Shown here piece by piece: positions 21,881 through 32,721 of a stretch of 64,000 bases of DNA (its first letter is position 1; each line of letters opens with the position of its first letter). Source of the stretch: Massariosphaeria phaeospora. Lineage: Eukaryota; Ascomycota; Dothideomycetes; Pleosporales. The stretch is from contig JAADJZ010000028.1 of NCBI GenBank assembly GCA_011032825.1, positions 496,001 through 560,000 on the forward strand, in the 5' to 3' direction. The notes beneath the pieces are model-generated. The model saw only the letters and a list, made by a program, of their open reading frames with translations. It made no database searches and was not told the DNA's origin. A program made the position numbers and the translations under genes.

Positions 21881-22690
21881 GAAGGGACGGCGGGGAAGAG
21901 TTGCTTGGATATTGGGATAAGATGCACAGGGATGAAGGTGGATGAGTGAACGCTGACTTGGAGTATGGCTTACGGCGTCTAAGAATTGTTGGAGTTTGGA
22001 GGCAGGATCACCGACGTAGCACATTTTGTTGGGGGCTATACTCTATGAGTCTACCTAGATACTGAAACTGAGATATCCTCATACAGTGTGAATCTGCATT
22101 GCTCTCAGCATTCACCGCAGAACAGCAGGTACAAGAAATCTTGGCCCACCTGGCTGCAGAGTGCCCGAAACACTCATGTAAGCCGGGTAAATGAATAAAA
22201 TCTGTGGTTCCCGTTGCTAACAGTATTAACGCATCGTATGGGCAATAAATATTATCTTGCTTGCAACTTGCGCCACGTGCTAATCGCACAGATCTAGCAG
22301 GACCCGTCACCACATCCTTGTGATCTATTCACGCCGTGAGCGGAAAATCTCTTAACATTACAGCCAGAAGTCTCTACCCTACACTTGAAATATCTCAACG
22401 GAAGACGTAAACCTAGCTAGAGTATCGAGGATATTGCGTCGGTGGTTGTGGGTCTATCGATCCGCGCTTATTGGTGGGGCACCCTAACTTCCGCGAGGCT
22501 TGAGCGAGCCCATCTCAACAGGCGCCATCCAACTTCATCTGTACATCTACTCACCCCTTTTGCTTTCATCAACAGAGCCTCAATCTACACATTGCCAGGA
22601 GCTCTATCAATTCCTCGTAACCTAGCTAGCGCACGGCGGCTGTTCGTGAAGCTGTACAAGTGGGGCTCCGACCTCGGCTTCCCCACCACC
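21881..22690. other. Intergenic region including an open in-frame leader to the dehydrogenase
   Basis: 810 bp. From 22442 to 22690 the frame of the downstream dehydrogenase is open but has no ATG; its translation is basic and hydrophobic (see findings). The rest shows no supported feature. Confidence 0.5.
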
Positions 22691-23755
22691 ATGGCAAAAC
22701 GCAAAGTAGTTGTGACCCGCCAGCTGATTGATGAGGCTCAAGAGTTACTGGATGGAAGGTCAGACTTGGAGATCGTCCAGTGGCAGTCAGAGAAGGTAGG
22801 TCATCGCTCAGGTCTACGTACAGTGAAGATAACCGGATGTTAGCCATGCGAACGATCCTGGTTAATCGACAACGCGAAAGGCGCATCTGGCATCTTGCTG
22901 ATGCTCACGGACAAATGCGATGAAGAGCTTGTTAGCACAGCGGGCGACCAGCTCAAGGTGATCGCTTCCTTCTCCGTCGGAACCGATCACGTGGAACGCG
23001 ACGCTCTCAAGAAGCGGAATATCCGCCTGGGTTATACACCAAAGTGCCTCACAGATGCTGTAGCAGATCTGACTATCATGTTGATTCTGATGGCGCAGCG
23101 TAGAGGTGGCGAGGCCATGGGCAAAGTTCTCGCGGGCGAATGGCCGCAGATGCCGTGGCATCCACTCCTGATGACCGGTCCTCAAATCAGCAAGTCGACA
23201 GTCGGTTTCCTCGGTTTCGGTCGAATTGGACAAGCAACCTTGAAGCGCCTTTTGCCGTTCGGCATCAGCCGAGTTATCTATTTGACTTCAAAGCCAGGGC
23301 AGCCTGTAAAGGACGACCACTACGGGCTGACCAAGCAGACAGAGATTCCGATCGAGCCAGCGAAGAACTGGGAGCAATTAGCCAGCGAAAGCGACATCTT
23401 GATTGTGGGATGCGCATTGACACCAAGCACGAAACATCTAGTCAACGCCGACTTCTTCGCTAGGATGAAGAAGCTTGCGGTCATTATCAACGTCGCGCGC
23501 GGGCCTATCATTGACACAAACGCGCTGGTCGATGCGCTTGATAAAGAGCAGATCTTCGGGGCGGGGCTGGATGTTATTGAGAACGAGCCAAACATCCAGG
23601 CGGATCATCCTATTCTCAAACAGCCACGCTGCGTGCTTGTGCCGCACATCGGGTCTGCGACTATTGCTACAAGAGAACAGATGGCTACGGAATCAGTCAA
23701 GAATCTTCTCGCGGGTCTCTCGGGCGAAGCGATGGTAAATGAAGTTGAGTTGTGA
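22691..23755 (+). CDS. D-2-hydroxyacid dehydrogenase (glyoxylate/hydroxypyruvate reductase type), 338 aa
   Basis: Two exons (22691-22795, 22844-23755) with a 48-nt phase-0 intron (GTAGGT...GTTAG). The start is the ATG in CCACCATGGC. It has the NAD(P)-binding GFGRIG motif (about residues 159-164), and the catalytic trio: Arg in NVARGP (about 254), Glu in DVIENEP (about 281) and His in PHIGSAT (about 303). Sequence around SFSVGTDHVE and GYTPKCLTDAVADLT is typical of eukaryotic GRHPR-like enzymes, which reduce glyoxylate to glycolate or hydroxypyruvate to D-glycerate. Length is normal. The coenzyme preference is not clear from motifs. Intact. Confidence 0.92.
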
Positions 23756-24212
23756 ATACGGTCTCTTGGAGGAGAAGATGTTTATGTGCATCTTCAAAGC
23801 ATTCATATGGATGGCCAAAGTTATGAAATAACACTCTAGAATCTTTGCAAGCATGGGAGATGTGTCATACTCAGAGGTGTTCATTTCAACGTGTCGCAAT
23901 GGCGATTGCGCCACATACGCGGCGCAGCGCATTCCCAGCGCTTCTTCAATAGCCGAATCAACGCACTCACTTCCCGCTCCTGTTAACATCCTCATTCCTC
24001 TCTCATCCCAATGAAGTTTCATGATCTAAAAAGATCTAGCAGATCTCGAACAGCATCATTATCCGAATGCCGGTGAAGATGTGGCTTTGTGTTCTCGAGG
24101 ATTCTGAGGAGGCACGGTGGGATATACAAATAGGCCGAATTTCATCGTCTTTAGGTTCATACTCAGCTTCCTTTTCTTGCAACCATCTTCTGCAATCTCG
24201 AATTGAGAAACT
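23756..24212. other. Intergenic region
   Basis: 457 bp between the dehydrogenase and the small secreted protein gene. No feature supported. Confidence 0.5.
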
Positions 24213-24780
24213 ATGTATCTGTACAACGCCACCGCTCTTGCCATCGCAGCCACGTCCGTGGGTCTCGTGGCTACACCTTCCGCGATAGTGGCACGCGCCG
24301 ACCCTCCTCCTCAGATACCCGTCACCTTCTGCCCTGAGGCCAATCAAGCGGGTGCATGTACCTCCGTCATGGTCCAGCCGACCCTAGACATCAATAACGT
24401 CCTATGTGCCCCCGTCACTCTGTAAGTTATCATCAGCTCGTGCATCGGCAGTCAACTAATACCGTACTCATTCTAGCCCGGGAAACACCGTCAAGTCTGT
24501 CAACATGCCAGCCGACATCGCCCAGAACTGGGAATGTGAACTTCACGAGTGAGTATTCCTGCGCAGTTTTCTAACAAACTCGCAAGTTGATCAGGCCTGT
24601 AGTCGAGACAATTGCGGGAGACCCGAAAAAGGGCACCGTTTGGAGATTGCAGCCTGGACATCGCTGGGAGGAAAGCACGCGGCCTCGAATAATGACCTTG
24701 CAACCGCGAAGATGCAGCATGATTACGTAGCCGACTTTACGAACTCGATCATAAGTGTTTTCTGTCGGGCTAAAGAACCG
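24213..24780 (+). CDS. Small secreted cysteine-containing protein, three exons, frame uncertain in exon 3
   Basis: Exon 1 (24213-24421) encodes a signal peptide (MYLYNATALAIAATSVGLVA) and a mature start with CPEANQAGACTSV. Intron 1 (24422-24476, GTAAGT, ACTAAT branch) leads to exon 2 (24477-24548; PGNTVKSVNMP, NWECELHE). Intron 2 (24549-24594, GTGAGT...GATCAG) is followed by exon 3. Canonical splicing gives a low-complexity tail ending at 24729. The neighbouring frame of the same exon reads ACSRDNCG... FTNSIISVFC and ends at 24780; it has the Cys spacing and N-x-I-S-V-F-C ending of crystallin-like small secreted proteins. A missing base near the exon 2/3 joint would reconcile them. No function can be assigned; extracellular location is likely. 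Confidence 0.55.
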
Positions 24781-25747
24781 TGAGTTAGTGTGTTGGACTG
24801 GCCGCTGGTACACTGGACCCGAAACCTGATGGATCACTTGTTCTGTGTGCGTCTGTACTACTTTTTCAATCAAACTTCTTTGACATGTAGTAATCTCGAT
24901 ACCGATTCTCCCACTTTCGTCGCTGTTGTTATTTCTGTAGCGAATCACCGATATCTTACAATGGGATACAAGTGATTCTCGTGGCGATGGGCACGCTAGA
25001 GCTTTTAAGAACATCCGGTTACAAATTTTACCGCACATTGTATCTTCATTCACTGCATTACAGTCGATATGGTGTGAGCCCGGTTTATTCTCCCCGTCAC
25101 ACACACTTCGTTCATCAACTGCCAACCATCGCCATCATCCGTTCTCTCACAAATACCTAAACACTATCAGGATATTGTATTTGTGGTGGCTCCCCCACCG
25201 ATAATCTCACGAAACAGATTAAGAATCGTAGTCTTTATGACATACGCGTCAAAATCTATTAGCCGACATTCTAATCGCAATGACACCATGCAGCTCAACG
25301 CGGTACGTGCCGGCAGGTAATTTTGCATGATATAACCCTTAGAGTAGATCCGTTGGATCGAATCAACTAATAAATATACCGAGCGCGTGGTACTAACGCT
25401 CTTGCAGTGCCCAGCAAGTATCGTCGCAGGGTCTCACAGTTAACGAGCCAACAATGAGATCTTTGAAATGAAGGAAGGTCAAGCAGAGGCCTTCAAAGCT
25501 TCATTGCTCGCAACTAGGAGCATCAACAAAAACCAAACCCGGGCAAGCACCGTTCTGATATGACGGCAACAAAGATGGCCAAGAAGCGAAGCGAATTATT
25601 CTGGTGGTACAACAGCTTTCCATGAGCGTCAAAAAAACCCAAGCACTAAAGAATTGAAAGGTGTCGTCGTGCGAGAGTAACGAAAAGAAAAATGCGTCGT
25701 GGCGGCAAAAGCAACCCACAGCCTGGAACCAATTACCCCTCCAAATG
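24781..25747. other. Intergenic region between convergent ends
   Basis: 967 bp between the secreted protein gene and the 3' end of the reverse-strand surface protein. AT-rich; only short frames without support. Confidence 0.5.
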
Positions 25748-26909
25748 TCACTGTCTCGCTTTCCAATCGCGTGCCTGAGCTTCGTCGAGGTCAACCCTTT
25801 TCTCGCCCGAACCTTCCATCTCATAGACCGGGATGCCGTTCATCTCGTGCAGGCCGCGACTCTGGTTAGTTTCACTCAGTCTCCAGAGGCCCTTTTCGGA
25901 GTTCGGGCTGCTGGATGTTGACATGTCCTTGAGATCTCCACCCGCTTCCTTTTCAAACATCATGACAGGAGGTCTGCGTGTTGTGTATGTTTTTGGCGGT
26001 GGTGGCGGGGCCGTCTGCATTGCGCGCCAGCGCATCGTGGCCCAGACGCCGCCGATGAGGAGCGCTAGGCCTACGACGCTAGCCACGATGATCCCAGCAA
26101 TACCGCCGGTGGAGAGACTTGGGTGCGCCAACGCGGTCGGTGTATTAGTTGGGCTTGAGATCGGGGTTGCTAGGCTTGAGATCGGTATTGCCACTGCAGT
26201 TGGGGCCGAGCTCGTATCGATGCGAAGGGAAGACGGTTGAGAGCGACAGCCGACGGCAGGAGCAGACTCTGCAAAGCCGTCGATAGGGTGGGCATACGCT
26301 TGCATCGACGCTGTCGGGATGAGCGGTTGCGTTCTTGTGCTGCCTTTCTCGTCGTACGCGACCACGGTGTATGTTGAACTTTCGGAGAAATCGCTATAAC
26401 ATGTACCACCATATGCAGGGCGATTTGTATCGACTGTTGAATCCGGGGCGTGAAGTTGGTAGCCACTGTAGACGGTAAGGATCTGTCCAAGAAAGATGTG
26501 AGGCAACTTACGATGGACAGCATGCCAGATAGTTATTGTCTCCGGCGAACATGGTGCAGTAATTGTCCGGGCATACCAATGGGCTCATAGCTGGGACGAT
26601 GGACGATACTTTACTGCCCGATGTGACGGCAGTGTATGATTGCATGAACTCGGATGGATAGCAGTTGCTTAGCATTTGGTTCGCTACGGGGACCGGTTCG
26701 TTCGCCCATATGAAATAACCCGGCGGTGGTAGTATTGTGACCATTCCTACTGTGCATGTTGGCGGCGCGGTGAAGGTGGTTGTGAGCGGGATGGCTTTCG
26801 TGGACTGCGTGATTCCGGGAGGCGGTCCCGACGAGGTCGGTGATCCGGTTTGCCGAGGTGTTGACGACGTACTGGCTTGTCTTGCCGCCAGGTATTCTCG
26901 TGCAATCAT
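25748..26909 (-). CDS. Single-pass cell-surface protein with Cys-rich ectodomain; N-terminus uncertain
   Basis: Exon A (26512-26909) and exon B (25748-26465) flank a 46-nt intron (GTAAGT...CTACAG). The ectodomain carries CYPSEF, VCPDNYCTMF and ACCPSGY cysteine motifs, then a Ser/Thr/Pro-rich stretch (about 60 residues), one membrane helix (IIVASVVGLALLIGGVWATM) and a cytosolic tail with PPPPPKTYTTRRPP. This is the layout of fungal WSC/Mid2-like surface sensors or related unknown single-pass proteins. The first in-frame ATG is at 26909 and gives no signal peptide, so an upstream exon probably supplies it; I could not identify that exon. A role in wall sensing is inference only. Confidence 0.7.
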
Positions 26910-28966
26910 CTTTGCGCTTATATGTAGACCGAACAACTCCGAGAAGGCGCAACCGCAAACCCAAGTGTAGTCTGACTAACTACCACACCCCACGTATAAC
27001 TCTTTTCGATGAGAAGCCTATTGTACACCAGTTGCGACCAAATTGACAGCGATGCGAATAGAGTTGGAAAGGGCCAAGGTAAACCGGAGAGCGGGGACGA
27101 GAGATTGGGGAACTGATCACTGTTTGTACAGCTTGGAGTACAGCCCGGTTGCGGACGGGCCATGTGGAGTTCTACTAAATGCTGGGTATTTGGGGCCGAC
27201 ACCCCCTGCAGCTCATTCCAATGCACTGGGCAGGGGTGTGGGCATAGCCATCCTTTGGCGGGCCGTGAACGCCTCGGCGAACTACTGAAAATCTGGAGCA
27301 CTCCATGTAGAAGCTCTAGCGTAGAACTGAGCATGATTGAGGCTAGAGAGTTATTGAACTACCAACGATGGTCGACGTGATGCTGGATAGTTGAGAATGT
27401 AGCAAGTGCGCCGCTCGTTACACCAAAGTAAGATACCGAGATGACCCGGGGGCCAGTATGCACCTTCGAGTCTCCACAGATCAAGTAACTTGGACCCCAG
27501 AATAAACAACGGAGGCCATTGGTTTTCGGTCGCCGACGATTCAAGTGACTGCACGTGCCAGCTAAAAGAAACATGACTACATGACGAAGAGCTCGGTCAC
27601 CACAAGGAATAGGCAACTACTCGGCCGTAGCACCTCGAAAACTGATCGCATGAGAATCTCAACCGTGTTCCCTCGCTCTAGGAGGCAAAGAAGGCAAAAT
27701 GTCAAGAGCGGTGGAAATCTCGGAAGCCGAACGCCGCGGGGAATGCGCCGTACCTGATCTCGTATTCATTTACTTATAGACGATGTCCGATATGCAGCAG
27801 GCTCGTATGACGTGCCCAGCGCAGAAGTCCAGAGCCGCCTAGATAGGATTATCCTCGATTGATCGTGTACGCTACATGTGAAGGTACGTTTGGCCGCCGG
27901 AAGCAGCGCTAAAGAGAACGGCGACGGGATAGACAGTGTATGGGTAATCCGGCCGGGCATCTGGACGTATCTGAACAGGTGTAGAGTTCTTTTCCGCAGC
28001 ATTGCTTTGATGGAATCTATCCGAGACGCGGGTACGATGAGGGTGTGAGGGGTTCGGATCGTGAAACTCCAGTGGCGAATCGCCAAGACCGGATCAATCG
28101 GCCGGTGACCTGCCGTGTCAACCTCACGCCCACATCCGCCTTCGATGCATGTTCGGCGCTTAGCATTTGTACCACCGCAGATTCCTGTATTGAACGTTCC
28201 CATGTTCGTACGCAAACGCTAGTTGGTTTTCCTAGACCCCACGGCTGGTCCGCACCCATGCAGAACGGCCGAAGCGGACTTTGAGCGGCGTGGACGGCAC
28301 GAACACACAAAAGAAACTATTGGTCATAGCTTCCGCCCCCGCACTTAAGCAGACTCTATTGGTGCGCGTAGAAGTGTCAAAAGCGTAATCTTAGAGCTTG
28401 AAACTCAGTGTCTAGATCCACTTTGGTGAGTCGTGCTGAATTGCCACATTTCCCATCCAAGAGTCATATACCTAGAGAAGTTTCGCAAAGCTCAAACTTG
28501 CTGCGGGGAGCTTCATTTGATTTCAGCGTGAGCTAAGTGGGTGCTTCGTTTACCTACTTAGACTTGCTCGTTTCTAGGCTCTCCGCCTACCACCAGCTCG
28601 AGCAAACAAGCGATCATCGATAAATAGTCAGCCTATTATGGCCCAGAGAACCGGCACTCAGATTGGTGCAAAGCCGCGGACGAGGAAAGTCGGAAGCCTA
28701 CCACCAACACCAATGAGAAGAAGCTGGAATTGAACCGAAATCTGGGATTGAGACACTCCCACATCATTACAAAAAACATGTATGAAGCCGGCTGTAGAGC
28801 TTCACATGCAAGACATGCAGCTCCGCTAGTCTGTACGAGACTAGCGTACGTGCGACGCAAACACTGCCGTGGCACCGAAGCAAACAAATCCCCAACATGT
28901 TGCAGGTAACAACAACGCTGTCTTGTCACTCAACCTCAACTTCCTCCCAAGGCCACACGCGGAAAG
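26910..28966. other. Gene-poor region, about 2 kb
   Basis: No domain-bearing frame or convincing splice set. It must hold the promoter (and perhaps the first exon) of the reverse-strand surface protein and the promoter of the forward gene at 28967. The longest frames (up to about 150 codons, reverse strand near 27.8-28.2 kb) have biased composition and no recognisable motif. Confidence 0.5.
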
Positions 28967-29358
28967 ATGAGCGATTCAGCGGAGAAGCTGCGCTTGCAAG
29001 TCTGCGCGTACGTCCATCGTCACCCCACGCTAAGATCTGATGCTAATCAGCATTTAGCACCCTCCAGGAGCGGGATGGAATATTACTCAGTGCAAAGAGG
29101 GATGAAGAGAAGGAGGCTGAGCGCGTTTCGCGTGAAAGGGACAACATAACGGGTCGCATCCGCAAATTGCAAGACTATCAACAAACGCACGCTATAGCCA
29201 CCGAAATCAAAAAGTTATATACACAGAAAATCGACATGCTATTGAGGTTCGAGCAGCAGGAAATAACTCGAAAGTTTGTCCGGATAGGGGGAACACTCAA
29301 GTGGGAGCGGTATGAACTCGCGTTGGCAGCTAATGAGCCAGAACTGATAAATTTCTAG
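28967..29358 (+). CDS. Small coiled-coil protein, 113 aa
   Basis: Two exons (28967-29007, 29058-29358) with a 50-nt intron (GTACGT donor, GCTAAT branch, TTTAG acceptor). Splicing converts a short frame into a continuous charged helix (TLQERDGILLSAKRDEEKEA, ERVSRERDNITGRIRKLQDY) followed by a compact end (FVRIGGTLKWERYELALA). It looks like a cytosolic or nuclear coiled-coil protein without known domain. It ends 73 bp before the next forward gene, so the two may be co-transcribed or be parts of one gene. Confidence 0.7.
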
Positions 29359-29431
29359 AGACTTCGCGGCTGTCTTCCTGCCTTATTCCAAGCTCGTGTG
29401 CCTTGAAAACGCTAGGAATTTGCATGACCGC

Positions 29432-30523
29432 ATGAATCGGCTACCACTGGAGATACGAGAAGCGATATACTCATATATAGTCGTGCGCTCTGAGACGATG
29501 GAGCCGGACAAGATCTACATAAAAAACGAGGATATCATACTTCCCGGTCGTCGCAGTAGTTATATCTGCGACATGGGGATCACTCATCATTTATCCCATC
29601 GGGAAGCCACTGGTCTCATTGAATGCCTGGAGAGAAGGATCGACCATTCTTGCTACGTTAAAGAATGCAGAGCCGGTTACTTGAACTTCTGGAACGTCCC
29701 AGAATCGGTGTTGCACTATTACGAAGATGCACAATACGTTGGCGAGGGAATGGCAAGGGATATATCACTCATCTACTACCGCCACTACTACTTCGACCTG
29801 GGCACGAACTTGCATCTTCTTCAGCGCTTCCTAGACTCGGACAGGCTGGGCTTCGGATTCGCGCCTGCCAATCTGATCCGCCGCCTCGCACTCTGCATCA
29901 AACTGCGCAAGGAGCGAACCAGGCTACAAGACGAAATCATCTTCGAAGGTGACTCGGAGTTCTGGAGTCAGCATCAGAATAAGTCTGTCATACACACGCC
30001 CCAAAGCCTCGACCTGTCCGCCTTGTCCACCTTGCAACCGGGCTGTACCGTCGAGCTCACTGTGCTGATCGACAAAGGCACGCAAGGCCTAAAGCAGTTC
30101 CGCGCCATTTTGAACAAGCTTTTCCTCACTGCCCGTAAGGTGACTGCGAAGGCCATCCGCCTAAACATCTACATCCACGATAACGACCGTGGACCCTGGT
30201 ATATCCGTGACGGTGGGCCCCAGTCAATCGAACGGAGCTTGCTCAGCATCCGCAAGGTACTGTTTCCCCCACTTCATTGCTGTCGCATGAACCATCACTA
30301 ACACTTCTTGCAGAAAGCTCAGGCCTTGGCTGCGAACGGCAGCACCCTCGACACTCGCGCTTTCGACGGTTTCTCTGCGGCTTCGGTGGGCGGCGTGGAT
30401 ACCCGCGTTGTGGGCGGCTCCGACGAGTGGGCTGAGGCAGCTACGCCGGCTGCTAGGTGCAAACATGTCGACACTTATGCCATTGTGCGCCGCATAACTA
30501 ATCGCTTGGCTATAAAAGATTGA
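29432..30523 (+). CDS. F-box-like (LPLEIR) fungal protein, 344 aa
   Basis: Two exons (29432-30256, 30314-30523) with a 57-nt phase-0 intron (GTACTG...CTTGCAG, ACTAAC branch). The frame is open upstream to 29396 but the first ATG is 29432, giving MNRLPLEIREAIYSYIV at the very N-terminus. That is the same LPxEIR pattern as the gene at 4442-5365. The body has Cys and aromatic residues typical of these fungal F-box-like proteins (FDLGTNLHLLQRFL, LIRRLALCIKLR, GCTVELTVLIDKG). The second exon is Ala/Gly-rich and looks disordered. Likely an F-box-like or 2EXR-type protein; substrate unknown. Confidence 0.75.
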
Positions 30524-31250
30524 ATGGGCTCAATGCTCTGGTAGTCTTGCGGGGAAATCAGGTAGTGATATCTGGTTTGGCTGGAGATTAATACCGGTTT
30601 ATTGTATTATGTACTGTCGCTCTCGGGCATCCTGAAGGGTATGTACTCTTTTACTTACGTTGCCAGAGCGGAATCGCTCTTCTCTACAACCGAACGCTTT
30701 CTCTCTCTTAGCCGGAAGCGGACGCCAAAACGATCAGCCACTGGGCTAAACATTCAGACTGTATGTATCGAGCCAATGAGTCCAAATAGTAGATAGTACT
30801 AAAGCACAACATTTACTTCTTGCGCCTGTCCGCCGTGCATAAGACCTGCATCCACGCCACAAGTTTAATAGCTGTCTTACAGTTGACTTGTTTGACTTAA
30901 GGGTGCCAGCGTGCGTGTACGTACATCTCAGCAGCGTGGGAAGATATAGAAGGGAGGGAAAAGAGAGGATGGGGTAGGATGCACTGGACCGAAGTGGGAA
31001 GAAACTGGGGGATCGGAGAAAAGAATATGTGTGCGCATTGTATTTGCATTGTATTTGGCATGATCATGATGAAGTATCCATTAGCATTATCTAAGAGGCT
31101 ATTTTCTTGAGCAGGCGAGCTCGATCTAGGAACATTGTACTACCCAAATACCTACGTATCCGCCGAGTGATCCTTGGGGAAGACATGTCAGTTCACTCGC
31201 TACTGTCGAGAGTCGAAGAGAGACTTCCGATCAGAAGCCACTCATCTTGA
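30524..31250. other. Intergenic region between convergent ends
   Basis: 727 bp between the F-box-like gene and the 3' end of the reverse-strand RING gene. No feature supported. Confidence 0.5.
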
Positions 31251-32489
31251 TTACTCCACCGAGTCTCTCGGCAAACCCCGCCTATTCAACCCTCCGTCCT
31301 CTTGAAAGAATTCCGCCCGACAAACCGCACACCGATACCGCGTCGGAAACCCACTCCGTAGCTGTCCCTCCAAGCACTCCTCGCAGAAAACATGGCCGCA
31401 AACAACCAGGTTCGCTACGAACTTATTCGACTGCTCAAAGCAAATACCGCAGTTATCGGAACCGTTTCCGAAAGACCGCGTGCTCACGTCGCCGCGCTGT
31501 ACGTTCTCCGGCCCAGTCAACACGTCGCTGAGCTCGGCGGGATCGTACTCCTGCCATCCTTCCGGTGCGACCCGCAAAGAGTTCAACAATTCTAGTGTCG
31601 ATGCTACGGCCGACGCGCACGCCGTGCTGGGCACCTCTACGCCGTGGCGGTAGCAGCGCAACAGCGGGCTCGCGTAGCTGAAAAACCACGCGAGTTTGCA
31701 TATGAACTTCATCTGGACATTGAGCAACTCCATACCCGTCATCTGGACCGTGGTGCCGTCGAGGCAGCCCATACCCTCGAGGAAGACATCCATGCTCTCA
31801 GCAACAAATTCGCGCAGTGGCTCGCGGACTAGCTCGACGAACTTGTCGCCTGTGGCGCCGCTGGGGTCGCAGTCTTGGTGCGTTTTGAGATCGGCTTGGG
31901 CGCGGATGTAGGAGTGGATTGCGTCGCAGACTTTGCCGACCTGTGTGTTGCGGAAGGTTTGCAAGTTGGCGGAGAAAGAGGGTGAGGTGTGAGTCTCGCG
32001 GAGTAGGTTTACCAATGTAGTGTTAAAGTCGTAATTTTGCGCTTGCGAATGGACTTGGGTCCACAGTAGAGTCGTGGTGTCCAAAATCATGCGAGTGGTT
32101 CTATTCAACTCGTCCGTGTGGGAGAGGTGCTCTGAGCGCGTCCTAAGATGGAACGTTCTAATTATCTCATACAAGTACATGAACTCGTCGTCCAAGCGGA
32201 AGCCAGTTGTAGATGCCCGGAGAGCGTCTAGGAAGAAACGCTCCAGCTTTTGGTCGGCGATGTGTGGGGGTAGAGAGGTCCATACCCATTTGTTGTCTAT
32301 GTCGGTGAAGTGGTGACCAAGATCTTGGAGAGCGTTACGGAGTTGAGTGAACTGTGCGATCTTTTTGTCCATAAGAGCGAGTGCAAGAACGGGCCACATG
32401 AGAAAGGACCCGTCCTGCATATCAAAGATGAGTGGGCGATCAAATGGGGCACTGCGCGGAACAAGCTCTCGGGTGGGTAGTGGTAACAT
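31251..32489 (-). CDS. RING-finger protein, 412 aa
   Basis: Intact single exon. A longer frame begins at 32585, but the ATG at 32489 has a good context (CAACATG) and avoids an odd hydrophobic leader. The first 340 residues are mainly helical without a recognised domain (HFTDIDNKWVWTSLPPHIAD, DELNRTTRMILDTTTLLWTQ). Near the C-terminus a C3HC4 RING is clear: CGICFEQSNKF... CGHVFCEECLEG... CAVCRAEF. The family is expected to act as E3 ubiquitin ligase, with the large N-terminal region as substrate or membrane adaptor; no membrane helix is seen. The promoter overlaps the 3' side of the sirtuin gene. Confidence 0.85.
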   Translation of the reverse strand: MLPLPTRELVPRSAPFDRPLIFDMQDGSFLMWPVLALALMDKKIAQFTQLRNALQDLGHHFTDIDNKWVWTSLPPHIADQKLERFFLDALRASTTGFRLDDEFMYLYEIIRTFHLRTRSEHLSHTDELNRTTRMILDTTTLLWTQVHSQAQNYDFNTTLVNLLRETHTSPSFSANLQTFRNTQVGKVCDAIHSYIRAQADLKTHQDCDPSGATGDKFVELVREPLREFVAESMDVFLEGMGCLDGTTVQMTGMELLNVQMKFICKLAWFFSYASPLLRCYRHGVEVPSTACASAVASTLELLNSLRVAPEGWQEYDPAELSDVLTGPENVQRGDVSTRSFGNGSDNCGICFEQSNKFVANLVVCGHVFCEECLEGQLRSGFPTRYRCAVCRAEFFQEDGGLNRRGLPRDSVE

Positions 32490-32721
32490 GTTGATGATGT
32501 TGGGGTGAGGCGATACACATCGAAGAAAGAAATTTATCTTAAATAAATAGAAAAGGTGTTTGACGATGAGTGAATGAACGTACATTGTTCATCTCTGTGC
32601 CAGCCGGAATATTGCTGAGGAACGGCGTGATTGGAAGCTTTTGTGTGAACAATAGTCGACTCGAGAATCCACAACTTGCGTTAGGGAAGACGTATGCAAG
32701 TAACCACACGGATGCAACATC

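Noticed and set aside
22862..23233. Reverse frames over the dehydrogenase
   Set aside because: Antisense shadows of a gene with intact catalytic residues.
27766..28215. 149-codon reverse frame in the gene-poor region
   Set aside because: No recognisable domain, odd composition, and no partner exons.
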